Assembly: GCA_022113835.1 (NCBI GenBank)
Contig: JAILWY010000023.1
Coordinates: 16,676,001-16,740,000, forward strand
Direction of reading: 5' to 3'
Origin: Atopsyche davidsoni
Lineage: Eukaryota > Arthropoda > Insecta > Trichoptera > Hydrobiosidae
DNA length: 64,000 bases
Shown here: positions 35,755 through 47,215 of the stretch, one piece after another
How the letters are laid out: the number at the start of each line of letters is the position of its first letter
Numbering within the stretch: the stretch's first letter is position 1
The notes under the pieces: generated by a model
What the model saw: the letters and a program-made list of their open reading frames with translations, nothing else
The model's database searches: none
What the model was told of the DNA's origin: nothing
Made by a program: the position numbers and the translations under genes

Positions 35755-36235
35755 GTGTAGGAAATTTATAGTAAATATTTCACGGCGCGAGTATCTGGTA
35801 TCTATCGCGTAGACTTGTTCAGGCGGAATCTGAAACACACATTTCGCACCGTTCCGGTCAGTCAGGTGCTGGTGCTATCATCTTGTTTTCATTCTACAAG
35901 TGATTTTCGTTTTAGCACTACATTGTAATAAAACAACATACAAATTGCAATAATTCACGGCACAGGTACGATCACGGTGAAGGCAGTATCTGCGCGGCGT
36001 ATTCCTCGCCATCGCTCGCTGGCGGCGTCCATCATTGTTAACTCGCGGATGGCTTGCTGACTAGATTACAGATTAGACAACCGTTAGCCCAAGGCCAGGC
36101 CTCGGTCAGTCCACCGTCATTATTGTGAATTACCCACCAAGCAATTCTACCGGGAAATTGCCGGCTAATGCAGTCTTCGAAATACCTCCCGCGGGGTACG
36201 CTCTCCTATCGCCCGTGTACGAGATCTGTAAATTT
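35755..36235. promoter_or_regulatory. G+C-richer island, possible promoter or enhancer
   Basis: Contains initiator-like TCAGTC at 35858-35863 and again near 36105, and a donor-like CACAG|GTACGA near 35965. CGCCATCGCTCGCTGGCGGCG carries a short inverted repeat, and CCATCATTGTTAAC and CATTATTGTGAATTACC follow. No open frame of note. Promoter identity is speculative. Confidence 0.3.
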
Positions 36236-37010
36236 TAATCGTACGAATCTCGTAAAAAAATATCCATTGCTATTTTTAATAATATTTTTTTTTATTCTAA
36301 CCTCATATTCATTAAGTATTATGGCTGCTGATTTTTTCTATTAATTTTAATTAAAACCGTGTTATGCAGATTTGTTTGCTATACCAGACCTGCGTAGACC
36401 GTGGCTTAACGACTTTTGTTATTCTCAAACTACTTCAGAATAATTAAGGCATAAAAAACGAGTCAAGTTAAAAGCTACATCTAAGTTCAATTAAGTTAGT
36501 AGTGTATTTATATGTATAATATTATTTAAAAAATAAAGTACGTTTATATTACATTTCATATTTATAAAATCGATGAATCAGATTATTATCGAGCATAGTT
36601 GACTTAAAGTGCTTATTTGTTTATTGTTTCAAGTGCTTCACTATAAATTCGTAGAAAATCAATTTTGTCTAGTCGATGATTGAAATAAAATGCTTATCAA
36701 CATTTCAACATTAATGTGAGCAGGTATGTAATATAAATGTTATAATTTAAAAGCACATAGTGTAGTCATATGTCTGTATAGTGGCACCAACACAACATGG
36801 CACTTTTACTTTTTAATAAATGTTAGTTTAGTGTCAATGCAGAGGAAAAAAACACATAGAGCCCTCATATCATTTTCATTACAAACAAAAAAACGTACAG
36901 TTGTTATTAAACCATCTTCAGGGATTTTTCTTCATAATACCCAATATATCTGTAGATCACGTATGATAGATTATATTTTATATTTTTGTATTTATTTGTT
37001 GATTTAAAAG
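36236..37010. other. A+T-rich stretch, no gene seen
   Basis: Nothing recognised. Confidence 0.55.
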
Positions 37011-37860
37011 AATTGCCTGCTTGTGGTGGTGGAACTACACTTGCGGCTGCAGCCAGGTTGGGCTAGATTCACGAAATGAAAACACGTAATACCTTCGCGA
37101 TAACGAAATTATTACGGGCCGGGTTTCGGAATTCTCGTTTATTTACATTGGAAGTCGATTGGTTATAATAAAATTATCGAATGCGATTATCGGCGCGTTT
37201 GGATCGAATGCGTAATCGAAGCGCCCACGCAATAGCCTTATTTTGGTAATAACAATACTATCCAGCCTAAACTTACGCCGATTAAACGTAAAATATGGCG
37301 CAAATGTTTCCCCGTTCACAGCCGAATAATTTCGTTTTCGCGGATTTGTTATTTTTGCGATATCGTCACCTCGAATTCTCAGCTCAAAGCACACGCAGTA
37401 ACACAACTGATAATCTGCCAACAAGTTGCTATCGGTTATTTTTTTTCGCGATTTTGAATACCCTTCAAAAGCTCTTGAAACTCAAACTACATTGGGCTAT
37501 TCACAAATCTAAGCAGTCTGCCTGGGGGGGAGTTTATAATAACATAGCGGCGTTTGTAACCCCAAAGGTGCACTACTCGTTCATTGTCCCCGGGATCTAG
37601 CAGCCCGATCTGTGTAGATCTATGATCCAGATAGCAGCGAGCCGAATCTTCGGGAGCTTCAATTACACGTCGTTAGGTCTAATTGTGGCCCAGCCGTGAG
37701 GACGGTCATCTCTGGAACACTGGCCATGGGGTTCAACGGACGGGCGCGGCCATGCTCACTCTCGTGAACAATTAGGGATTGCGCGTATCTATGTGCTACT
37801 ACGCCATTATAATTACACACACATCTGGCCACGCTTTGCGTCACGAACCGAACACTTGTT
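37011..37860. promoter_or_regulatory. Broad CpG-containing island
   Basis: ATCGAATGCG occurs twice at about 37177-37210 around GGCGCG. Around 37387 AGCACACGCAGTAACACAAC resembles the left arm of the ACACGCTGCGA MITE family. From 37585 to 37760 the sequence is G+C-rich, with GGCCATGGGG and GCGGCCATGCTC. Frames of 93 and 101 codons on opposite strands (37143-37600) overlap and neither is convincing. Confidence 0.3.
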
Positions 37861-37949
37861 CAAGCCAAACCTTTACTCAACTGGGCTTACTTGTCCCGAA
37901 CTACTAGATGCATGTTTTACTTTTATGATCGTGCCATTTAAAAAATCTA

Positions 37950-38409
37950 TTAAAAACACACTTTATGCGGGTACCAAATTGATTAAACTGATGTGCAAAA
38001 TTCGCGTAAAATTGCGCGTGTGAAATCTAGTCTATACACTCTTTGATTTGCATGTAGTCAAATAAATCGTTTCCGATAAAAAGTTGAACCACTTCATACA
38101 CACTTTGCGGATTACTTGGCATCACAACAACACCACTTTGTCCTAAAAATTGTTCAATAATTGGAGGATTATCATTCTCTGACCACTGCACTTCTTCATT
38201 GTCACTTTGTACAGAATCACTGGACAGTATTGGTAGAAGTAACGTTGACGAGTCCTAAGCAAGCATTTCGAGTTGTAAACCTAAAGAATAAAATAAACTT
38301 CTGCCGCTTTTAGAGTAAACACATTCAAAAAGGTACTAATACGCGCCCTGCTTTTAGACACCAGTCCGCGAAACGGGTACTAGTACCCGCCCCGCCTTTA
38401 GTGTGTTAA
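37950..38409 (-). mobile_element. piggyBac-like MITE, copy 2, both ends present
   Basis: On the high-coordinate side the terminus CACACTAAAGGCGGGGCGGG (minus strand) abuts TTAA at 38406-38409, and the subterminal palindrome GGGTACTAGTACCC is intact. On the low side TTAA at 37950-37953 is followed, after AAA, by CACACTTTATGCGGGTACC, which mirrors the first terminus. The element is about 450 bp. Between the ends lie the transposase N-terminal relic and the 3' region CACACGCGCAATTTTACGCG. This is the most complete copy in the window, deleted for nearly all of the transposase. Confidence 0.75.
38024..38262 (-). pseudogene. piggyBac transposase N-terminal relic
   Basis: The minus-strand frame reads SSTLLLPILSSDSVQSDNEE, then VQWSENDNPPIIEQF, then the LFIGNDLFDYM segment, and stops after KECID. 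An in-frame TAG lies just before the first serine, so no start codon is available in this copy. The catalytic domain is absent. Confidence 0.6.
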
Positions 38410-38960
38410 CACTTACAATATATTTAAACTTTTCCACAATTCATTCACAAATAATTTTACTTACTGTACATTTTAACAAAAAAAACAACACCTTCTTCAT
38501 AATTTTTTTTAGATATTTACAAATTTATTTTATCATACATTTAACTGTTATGTGATCTCTGCATGGAAGATAATAATATTTAATTATTAACAGTATGCGA
38601 TTGTATCAATCTTTTTTCTGCTCAGTTATTTGTTTAACCTGTGTGAAATTTATTTATTTATATAATCCATATTTATTTTTTTAATAAAGATGCTTATTTT
38701 TTGTCAACTTTAAGCTTTTATTAAAGACTTGAATGAAAGCAATGAAAAAGTATAAAATATTTTCAATTCAGTGTTGTTCTATTTATGCTGATGGCTATAA
38801 ATAACAAGTCTTTTGTGCAAGTTTTTCGTTGTTATTTTTGCTGATTATTTTAAGATTACACAGAGAGAAGTTTTACGGGCAAAGTAAATACGCAAGTATG
38901 CGAACAGTCCCATAAATCGCTGTTATTTGCAGGGGCTCTAAACTTGAGACAGTTTCTAAT
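38410..38960. other. A+T-rich stretch, no gene seen
   Basis: Nothing recognised. Confidence 0.55.
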
Positions 38961-39290
38961 TAAAAAAGGTCAAATCCTAATGGAAATTCTTGAGCCGGAG
39001 CACAGAAGTTCTGTATTTATCACGTGGCCGTAAGAGGCTGCTCTGCATGGCAACAGCGGCCCATTTCACCGGACAGCCGCACGTGTGGTTAATGGGAATT
39101 GTTTGGGCGTTTCGTGAACACCGGTCGCTCCTCCCATGGTCTCGCCTTGCCTTGTAATAATCCCGATGTCTATTGTGATTTATCAGAAGTCGTACATCTG
39201 ACAGGCTCATCTTGTAAGAAACGTTGGAATTGCGAGAGTGAAAACGGATTGCCGGAATGCTGTATCGATTCCGCGTTTCATAATACATAA
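38961..39290. promoter_or_regulatory. Island with paired CACGTG sites
   Basis: CACGTG at 39021-39026 and 39080-39085 flank CATGGCAACAGCGG. GGTTAATGGGAATTG follows at about 39087, combining a homeodomain core and a TGGGAA word. Frames of 103 and 63 codons on opposite strands cover the island and are not convincing. Candidate enhancer. Confidence 0.35.
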
Positions 39291-40537
39291 CAAGGTTATC
39301 GAAATCGAATAGAGTTAGTAAAAAATATATATATTTTTTAAAATGCTTGAATTTTGATCGTAACGTTGTGTTCCTCCAACATTTTTATTTTCTTCGGGTA
39401 TGTCTCCGAGGAAGTTGTTGACCACTGAACTTGTTTGTTTGTTCATGGTTTTCTTAGGGTAGGGCAAATAGTGTACTGTAGTGGGTCTCCGGGTCCTTCA
39501 ACTCCGCAGTTTTTCTAAAAAACTAAATTCGTAATAAATTCACGACTAAGTATTGTTTATTTATGTTTGAAAACTTAAAACAACATTGAGTTAAACTCTA
39601 ATATTGTGTTATTTGAAATTTATACTTTTATATTTTATTGGCTTTTTTAGAGTTTTACGCTCGTAGATATCAAAGGCTCTTTCGCATTTTTTTCACAGCG
39701 TATTCAAACACTGTACAAATGGCAATACTGTATATATTTTTTCACTTTTTCTTCATTTTTGGGTGTGTCGATTCGGGTATTGGGACTATCTTTAGAGTTT
39801 TTAATGTTATCTCCGCTTTGATATCAATTGTGCTGGCACCTGTGATTGAATGCACCTCTCCGAGTAAGTTTTAACCTCAGGCTTTTGTCTCTGTTAGCAG
39901 AGAATCTCCATCGCCTGCCTGAGCAAGACGAGAGTGTATTTTTTTCTCTGTAGCAAGCGCCTTATATATTTTTTTGACTGTACTCGTAAATTAAGTAATT
40001 AATATCACTCGTTGCGTGTTAAAATGTTTATCATGTAACTCCTACGTCGCCAGATTTAAGATGACTCTTTGCACGTGAACGTTCGTAGCCCATTTTGCAA
40101 CCGAATCAATTTTGACTTTATGTTGTTATATTTCACAACCAGCCGCGTTCTATCTCAATTAATAGTGTCGGGGAACATTTGCTGCAATGTCTTAATACTA
40201 ATAATTGTGAAATTATATGCTTTGCCACACATAGCAACTGCTTATATAATACATATGCGTCATGGTGTATTTTTATTTCTACGAGCGGTGTATCTTGGGA
40301 ATCGGGTCCATGTGTGAATGTGTGGACCAAAATTGTTAATTTAACACATGTATTTATTATGCATACACAATGTTTCAAAACTAGCAGAATATAGTAAAGC
40401 GATCTTAAAACTGAAAGCGTTATATCTTTGAGACGCGTCACCCACAAAAATAAAAATCTATTTAAACAATAAATGCTTATAAGTCGTGAGGTATTTACAA
40501 AAGATTCAATACACCGCGTTTTAAAAATACTGTCGTG
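39291..40537. other. No gene seen
   Basis: A 137-codon minus-strand frame (40133-40546) is among the longest in the window. It lacks recognisable motifs, overlaps two plus-strand frames of similar quality and has no splice context. CACGTG at 40072-40077. Confidence 0.4.
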
Positions 40538-40545
40538 TGACGTCA
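40538..40545. promoter_or_regulatory. CRE palindrome TGACGTCA
   Basis: A perfect CREB/ATF site about 60 bp upstream of the YY1/Pho-type cluster. Confidence 0.4.
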
Positions 40546-40595
40546 CCGCGTGCTTTTGTTCGTTTTTTTTATTTATTTTTTTTCAAATTTAAATT

Positions 40596-40930
40596 TCATC
40601 GAACCGCGGCGGCCATCTTGGCAATGCTGCGGCTGCGCGCGGAGAAAGTAAACACAAGAAAAAAAATGCTCGAAAATGAAGATCTACGTGATCCATTATA
40701 GATCTGCCGGTTGTTCCCCGGCTCAACGACACGGCGGGTCGCGTGACGCCATAACGAGAGGAGGCTCGGCGTAATGGCTTGTGGATGATGGAAAATGGCG
40801 TCATTATGATGTGTTTCCGGCGCTATAGTGTTTTTAATGCTTCAGTGAAAAAAACCATATATCATGATTGCGCACTTGACGGAGCACGGAGACGAGATGG
40901 CCGCGCCGCCATGTTGGTTGTTGCTCGGCG
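40596..40930. promoter_or_regulatory. YY1/Pho-type site cluster in a CpG-rich island
   Basis: GCGGCGGCCATCTTGG near 40605 is an almost ideal YY1/Pho site. GACGCCATAACG near 40747, AAAATGGCGTCATT near 40792 and GATGGCCGCGCCGCCATGTT near 40897 add at least four more cores on both strands. Pho clusters mark Polycomb response elements in flies, and YY1 sites mark promoters in animals. Neither is demonstrated here. Confidence 0.4.
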
Positions 40931-41158
40931 AACTCTATCTTCTTCAAGCCCAAGTGCTTACCAAACTAATTTATGTACGAGTACACTTCGGATCTCATGC
41001 ACCAGTGGCGTGCATATTTAAAAGTATTATTTCAAAAAATAAAATAAAAAAATACATAAATTACACTTGAAAAATTTTTCAAGAAAAAAATATATATACG
41101 TCTATTTATATGGAAAATGCATATATTTATTTAAAATTGTTTTCTCCTTTATTTTCAG

Positions 41159-41207
41159 GTACGAGTTAATCATAACTATCTGCTATTCTACGAGAATTAC
41201 AAAGTCA
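41159..41207 (+). CDS. Candidate 49-nt internal exon
   Basis: The acceptor TTTTCTCCTTTATTTTCAG is strong, and the donor AAAGTCA|GTAAGT is strong, 49 nt apart. Two frames are open across it; one reads VRVNHNYLLFYENYKV. The splice signals are the main evidence. No family can be recognised from so short a peptide. Confidence 0.3.
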
Positions 41208-43540
41208 GTAAGTCGATACTCATTTAATTTTAAACGACTTGAAGTAGTTGAGTATTAAATATTCAAATCGATTACATGTTATTATTGTTCAGTGCTGATA
41301 TCGGCGGAATTATCTTTTAACTTATTTGAATGTTGATCAAATAAACCTTCACATTTTGACAGTGCTTTGCCTGAATTATACCCTAATCTTACCCCTGTAA
41401 AACTTGTAGATAACACGTGTATGTCAATATGAGAAACTGCTCTCATCCTACCGCATTAATAATTCTGCGTATACATCAACACTGAATACCTTATGACTAT
41501 AAGGGTAAGTTTGAACAAAGAGATAAAAAACCAGCAAGTTAATCTACATATTATAGAATATTTTTTTATGTGAAATACTTACATTACAAAAAATAAAAAA
41601 GTACATTCGTGGACTCATATTTAAATTGCTTTCCATGTAAGATTTTCTTACGTTAGTTAGGTTTTTGTAAGGTTATTGGAATTATTCATGAACATACTTT
41701 AACTCATGCCAATGTTGTAGATCGAAATACAAGGCCTTCTATTTATAAATATAGGCCTAAATATAAAAGACCTTGGATCAAAAATAAAACAGGTATGGTG
41801 TGATAAATTACAGGTCATCATCGTTAGAGGCATCTCAAGCTGGCTCGAGCCATGGTTTTCGAAGATTATCATCTTCATGCTTTGTTATATTTAGTCAATA
41901 CTGGTAACTGATGCCCCTTCATCACAATTGAAATTTGTGTTTATTTTTTTATTGCATTAATAGAATACCGGACAAATTAAATGAATGTATAGATCACTAT
42001 TCTTGTAACTTAATTAAAATAATGTTACTTGTATAATAGGTTCGTAGGTTTTTGCAGCCGTTGTTTTCAGATGATTTGGTTTCTTAGGCGATGAGTTTTC
42101 AGTCTACCGACGTTTCGATCCACATATAATGTATTTTCCACGAACCGTTGTACAACTATAATATAAACTGACATATTAGAATTATGTTTTAAAATAGTCG
42201 TATATAAAGTCATAAAATATTTGTTTTAATATTTTTATTTAGTTCTACTCATGTTTTTTTTAATTAATATAAGTGCTGGAACCACTTTCATAGAAATTAA
42301 ATAATGACTTGAGCTCATTCAAACATAAATTTCATCGCAAGTTTTGTACAGATTAAAGTATATACACGTTTATGATACACGTTTCTATTACTCAAACAGT
42401 TCTGGGCAGCAATAAAGCTGAAACAAAGCAGAAGTATATTTTTTTAGTATAATGAATCAGAATATGAGGTACTAAACGTTACAGGCGTGTTCCTGCGACC
42501 TTCACTTCAATTTTGTTCAGTAGGAGGAAGAAGAATAAATTGTAGAGTAACATACTTTTAAATTTGTAAAGTTCGTCTGTGATTCACTTTTCAGTTTCTT
42601 CAGGGAAAAGAAGGAGCACTACATTAACATTTTTTAATCTGCAAAATCATTGAGATCTCTTAACCCGTCGTGTACTTCTAGGTTCGCTTAAACCGCAGCC
42701 TTAGACTTGGCTCATCCAGCACTTAGTCTAAAGCTAAGTAGGAGGCATAAGTAATCTAGTGTCTCGTTATAATATCGCTGGCTTGGATATTTTAATGAGG
42801 GAGTCGCCCATTAGGCAGCTACTTTGATAAATATATTTAAGTCTGATTACAATCACCATAAAATATAGAATTAATCTGTAAGATTTGTTCACCTAAGCAC
42901 CTCATTTACATGGATTCTTATCTAAATTAGTGTGAGATTTTGAAACATTACTTTATAATCTCGTTTTATTTCCTTGTTTTTCATAGAAACCGTGTTAATT
43001 ACGGTTTTCATTAATTTTGGATTAGACCGTAAATAATAATAAAACCTTTATCAGTTTTGTAACCTATATTTCATCTTAGGTATTTTCTTTTTATTTATTT
43101 ATTTGTTAAATCAATGAGTATTTTATTTGGCAAAAATATATTCGCCGCTATGCACAAAGTAAAATTTTTACTTTTATTCCTTCTAATTCATCACGGAATT
43201 AAGATTTATACTTGTATATATTCCGGCCAAAACACACACCCGTAGGTTTTTTTAATCACGTTTATTTTATTCTGATTTTTATCACATAATTTTACATTTA
43301 TACCTTAATGTTTTTTTAATTCCAGAAATATATAGTGCTTTATGGACTCGTTTACATTAGCATTTATTATTAAATCTAAGATATTTTCGTACAGTGAGAC
43401 TTTTCTAAATCTCAGCACAGCGAGTGGCTCGGTATATGTCGAAAAGGCATAAAATATACATTATTTTTTTAAATGATTACAGAATATTATTTAAATGTTG
43501 AAATATTTTTTATGTACATTGATAAAAGTAATTTTTTGTT
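41208..43540. other. A+T-rich stretch, no gene seen
   Basis: At 42085-42120 GCGATGAGTTTTCAGTCTAC leads into CGACGTTTCGATCC, a word type typical of dispersed insect repeats; no second copy is present here. The rest is plain. Confidence 0.45.
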
Positions 43541-43870
43541 GCTTGGGGGGGGGGGGTGTCCTTGTTAAAGCATACTGAAACCAAAGATGAATATTATAAA
43601 AACACAGAAGCGAGCTTCCGGAGTTGCTGGAGTCGAAGCGCTCCCAGATTCCGCGCAACACCTGATCGAGATTTCGCAGAATTTCGGCCAGTCCACCTGG
43701 CGTCCCCCTACCCCCTCCCACCCCGCTGTGACCTTCCCCCCCGCCCCGCGATGCACAGCCATCGATCCGCGCACGCGCCCCGCGCCTCTTGCCCCCCGCC
43801 TGCACTCACTTGCAGCCGCGGGTGCGCTCGCCGGGGAGAAATCACCCCAGCGATGAAAGGGTTATTTAAC
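43541..43870. promoter_or_regulatory. Strongly G+C-rich, C-rich CpG island
   Basis: It starts with an 11-base G-run near 43546. From about 43610 to 43850 it is the most G+C-rich stretch of the window, C-rich on the plus strand. Frames of 119, 104 and 89 codons on both strands follow from base composition (Pro/Arg/Ala-rich on plus, Gly/Arg-rich on minus). A CpG-island promoter is the likeliest role. Confidence 0.35.
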
Positions 43871-43893
43871 ACCCCGTTACGGAAACACGACAT
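43810..43893 (-). CDS. Candidate first coding exon, minus strand
   Basis: ATG at 43893 opens a frame beginning MSCFRNGVLNNPFIAGVISP that reaches a strong donor, GCTGCAA|GTGAGT, after exactly 28 codons. The frame enters the G+C-rich island. The support is the donor and the position at the island's edge. No initiator or TATA box is clear upstream and no family is recognised. Confidence 0.2.
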
Positions 43894-44560
43894 TGTCTCA
43901 TTGCTATCTACCTAGTATTTATTTTATAATTTAAAAAAAAATGAACTCAACAGTTCAACGTCAGGTGAATAGTTTTCATGCAATAAACCGACAGAATGGC
44001 TGATATCAGCGAGATTTGAAAATGAGTTGATTTCAGGTTTACAAGGTTACCTTTTAAGGGAAATACAATGAACATTTTATAAATAGTTCATGAATGATAA
44101 AATATTATATATTAACGATGAAGACGACTGTGCAATACTATATTATCTTTTTTGTAAAAAACATTATTTATATATAATACGAAGTCACTGTAGTATGTTT
44201 TTATTGACATTTTTTTCTTAAATAAAATCGTTGATAAATGTGTAGTGTTTATTAATAAAATTACTACTGATTGTGATGAAAAAATAACTTATTTAAATTT
44301 ACTGATTTTAATACTGCTTACGAACCAGTTGCATAAATATTTTATTAATATAATATCGTTGATTCCACTAATAAATATTTTCTGCCGTAAGCATGCAATA
44401 AACGCTAACGTAGTATTTTTAGTAATACAATTGAAGATGTTTGATTATGTAATCCTGTTGTTATTCAAATATAAAATAAATATTCAAACGCGCATGCGAA
44501 ATTCTAGTTTGTTTAAATAATTAAGCCTTTTCACTGTAATCAAGATTGTACATGCGTATC
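43871..44560. other. No gene seen
   Basis: Apart from the candidate exon at its left edge, A+T-rich low-complexity sequence. Confidence 0.5.
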
Positions 44561-44960
44561 TTTAAATTCACAGCTGTCAGAGTTGGCAGTAATTTTAATT
44601 ATAATTAATTCAGATACTAATCGTTTTTTTTAGCAGACAATACGCCGTTCCGCCCGAAATTCTTAATTTTTAATATCATCACATCGCCATCCTTTGTTGC
44701 CTTAATCTCCGGTGTTTTTATTTTAAAAATGCCGTTTCCAGCAGCGCCTGAAGGTTATCAGTCTCATATCGTAACCGAACAGCTGAAAGTGAAACAGGCT
44801 TTTCAACGAGACAATCGGAACCGCTCCCACGGATAGACTCTTACTTTCGGCCCGAGTAAAATATTATGAAAAACACTTTGGACAATTACACGCTGGATGC
44901 GAGATCGTGAGAAGCCGTTTAATACACCTGGATCATCTCGTGCCAGGGGAAATACAATTT
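44561..44960. promoter_or_regulatory. Island with CAGCTG and homeodomain-like words
   Basis: CACAGCTGTC near 44571 and GAACAGCTGAAAG near 44778 are bHLH E-boxes. TTTTAATTATAATTAATTC near 44594 is a run of homeodomain cores. CGCCGTTCCGCCCG and CGGAACCGCTCCC add G+C-rich cores. Candidate enhancer. Confidence 0.3.
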
Positions 44961-45136
44961 TGATTGTCGTAGATATAGAAGAGAAGCATTCGCTGCTTCA
45001 AAATATAAACTGCTCCTTATTGGAACGTGGATCGATGAGAAAAATCATTTACGTGATTTTCGTAACAACACGCACAACTGGGAACCGAATGTTAAGGCAG
45101 TTGCTTCCAGCCTTTTAATTGGCTTTTGGAGGCAGT

Positions 45137-45682
45137 CCATTACCTGGCGAAATCGTGTCATTTAATTTATTTAATTGTCACTTTATTTTTCTATGTCGAA
45201 AGTTGATTTTTTTTACAGAATATTAAGAAAACTATAAATTATATTTTCTATTTTTTATTATTTAATTAACGTCCATTTTCAGGGTAAAATAAAATCTTGA
45301 AGATGTTGAAAAATTGGATAAAATGATGACTTTTCAAAACCAAAGTTTGTTAAAGATATATATATATATTTTAATTTTTAAAATAATACATCGCACAGGG
45401 TTTATAAATAATCGTTTAATTCCAATTAAAAAAAATATTTTTAAATGTTTAGGACTCTTGGATAAGGGACATGACGAATCTCCAAATTCCTATACTTCAA
45501 TCGGAAAAACACATATTTATCATATTAATAGTAAATTTATAAGAAATAAAAATATATTTTATTCGGAAAAAGGGATGTATCAAACTTTTTGCATTTAAAT
45601 TTGTTTGATTGGTGCAGTCGATTTTTCGCAAAACGGATCAGAAAATGATCAAAATAACTCGATTATGGGACCTAGACCCTTA
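45137..45682 (+). mobile_element. Dispersed repeat of about 540 bp, copy 1
   Basis: From TTACCTGGCGAAATCGTG to CCCTTAA this stretch is repeated in inverse at 59826-60322. Identity is highest in the last 240 bp. A 94-codon frame (45314-45598) runs through it and includes SIGKTHIYHINSKFIRNKNI, but the other copy is frameshifted, so I do not call a gene. The end reads GGGACCTAGACCCTTAA here and GGGGCTTAGGCCCTTAA in the other copy, suggesting a TTAA boundary. Superfamily unknown. Confidence 0.7.
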
Positions 45683-45775
45683 ACTAACCAATAGTATCAT
45701 CTTTTGCGTTATTAACTTAAGCTAAACCATAAAAAAATCACCAAATATAAAGGGATGCTATTGGCTAATTGAAAG
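45683..45775. repeat. Internal fragment of the ACACGCTGCGA MITE family
   Basis: CTAACCAATAGTATCATCTT, TTTTGCGTTATTAA and GATGCTATTGGCTAATTG match the inner inverted repeats of copies A to C. No terminal arms remain. It abuts the end of the preceding repeat. Confidence 0.45.
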
Positions 45776-45969
45776 TTGAATTATTTAAGTACAAATGTAG
45801 AGTTTTGTTCACCAAGACAAACGTTTTTTTAAATGATTTCGCCGTTTCAAACGTTATATCGAAATATTACTTGCATGGGCGTAATTGTAGATTTGTTAAA
45901 TATCTCATAGTTACATTTAGTAAATTGTTCATATATTTGTTAAGTTATTTTTCTGTTGTGTTTCAAGGA

Positions 45970-46165
45970 CCTTCGCGGAATCTATGATGATGTAATGATG
46001 ATGCAGCTGTTCCATTGTAATTGCAATAGAATCGTGATCAGATTGACTGGCTCCAATCGTCTCGTGCTCGTTTGCCTTTTGCAAGGCCGCGGAGGGCTTA
46101 ACCTATTCGCCTTGTCCGACGCCCCAACGATCATTCCCCTTTCAATGATTGTATCCTGACTATCT
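45970..46165. promoter_or_regulatory. G+C-richer island, candidate enhancer
   Basis: Contains ATGCAGCTGTTCC, TTGTAATTGCAATAG and GCAAGGCCGCGGAGG. Overlapping 64-67 codon frames on both strands are not convincing. Confidence 0.25.
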
Positions 46166-46393
46166 TCAAACATCAATTATAATATTTACATTAGAAATAA
46201 TCATTGAATAATTTTTTTATACATAAAAAGTAAAAGAAACACATCACTCATCTTATACAAACCTTAAAAAGCTTTCGTAAAAAAATACTAAATAACCATG
46301 ATTGTATTCAATATTTAAGTTCATGTATCTACTTTTAATATTAAGGTTGAATTATCGATTATAAATAGTGCCGAGTCAAGTAAAATTGTATTT

Positions 46394-46630
46394 GGCATTT
46401 GTTTGGTGAAGATCCATTTTTTATTAATGATATGGGTAACTTTTTACAATTTCTTCACGTTGAGTTTATTTTAACATGACTAGTTCCAACCAACAGATCT
46501 GGTCATCATCAGATGCAGAACAATGTTTTATTCTGCATCTGATGATGACCAAGTCTGTTGGTTGAAACTAGTCATGTTAAAATAAACTCAACGTGAAGAA
46601 ATTATAAAAAGTTACCCATATCATTAATAA
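46394..46630 (+). mobile_element. Near-perfect 210-bp palindromic element
   Basis: From 46421 to 46630 two 100-bp arms match at about 96 positions around a 10-base spacer (CAATGTTTTA). The ends read TTATTAATGATATGGGTAAC and its inverse. On the left, GGCATTTGTTTGGTGAAGAT continues CCATTTTTT and is shared with the copy at 21102, so the element extends beyond the palindrome. There is no coding capacity. It would form a long hairpin RNA if transcribed. The class is unknown: a foldback element or snapback MITE. Confidence 0.85.
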
Positions 46631-47100
46631 TATTAAATTATTTAGTTAAACTAGGGGTGGAGACAATTTTCATGGGTATACCAATAATCATTTTCATGCT
46701 TTTCAATTCAGAAAATGACGGGAACGCCTATTTGATGCAAATGCTGAACAATTTGTATTATAGTATAAAATATAACATTAGGTTGTTTATACACAGAAAC
46801 AATATTTGCGCCTAAATCGTTCATTTTAACACATTCATTTAGTGAAAACAGTATTTTTATTATAATTGCGTGCTTGTTAGTTCTTATGGCTAGCTAGTTG
46901 TACATTTGTAGGATTCTTTCATAAGTCGCGAGAATTAGTTTAGCGTTGTTCTAGTACCTGTAATGATAAATAGGTCCGCGTTATACCACGCCAAGGTCTA
47001 TCTCGACAATCGAAAAATGCCTTTAATGTCTCGGGAAATCACGTATTTAAATGGAATGGAAAATACTTGAAAAGGATTTTATGATTTCGTTGAAAGTGTT
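46631..47100. other. No gene seen
   Basis: Nothing recognised. Confidence 0.5.
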
Positions 47101-47215
47101 GTTCCAAGCAACGGTGAGTACTTAGCCATGTCTTAGCGGCCATTATGTTTCATTAGCACAGATTAACGCGATTCACCTTTAGGGCAACATTGTTATGGAC
47201 AATGTATTGTTATTA
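47101..47215. promoter_or_regulatory. Small module with an inverted Sox-type pair
   Basis: ACATTGT-TATGG-ACAATGT at 47187-47205 is a perfect 7-bp inverted repeat with 5-bp spacing. It is followed at once by ATTGTTA. GCGGCCATTATG near 47137 is a Pho/YY1-type word. The spacing resembles dimeric SoxE sites. A donor-like GCAACG|GTGAGT lies near 47112. Confidence 0.35.

Noticed and set aside
40133..40546. 137-codon minus-strand ORF
   Set aside because: No motifs, overlapping plus-strand frames of similar quality and no splice context. Likely chance.
43491..43915. Overlapping 60-119 codon ORFs on both strands of the G+C-rich island
   Set aside because: Simultaneously open frames on both strands with Pro/Arg or Gly/Arg bias are an effect of base composition.
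46500..46580. Hammerhead-ribozyme-like words CTGATGA ... GAAAC in the palindromic element
   Set aside because: A stem II (ACCAA/TTGGT) can be drawn, but an extra base follows CTGATGA, the sequences needed for stem III do not pair at the right place, and the other arm has GGAAC. The long palindrome explains the pairing better.
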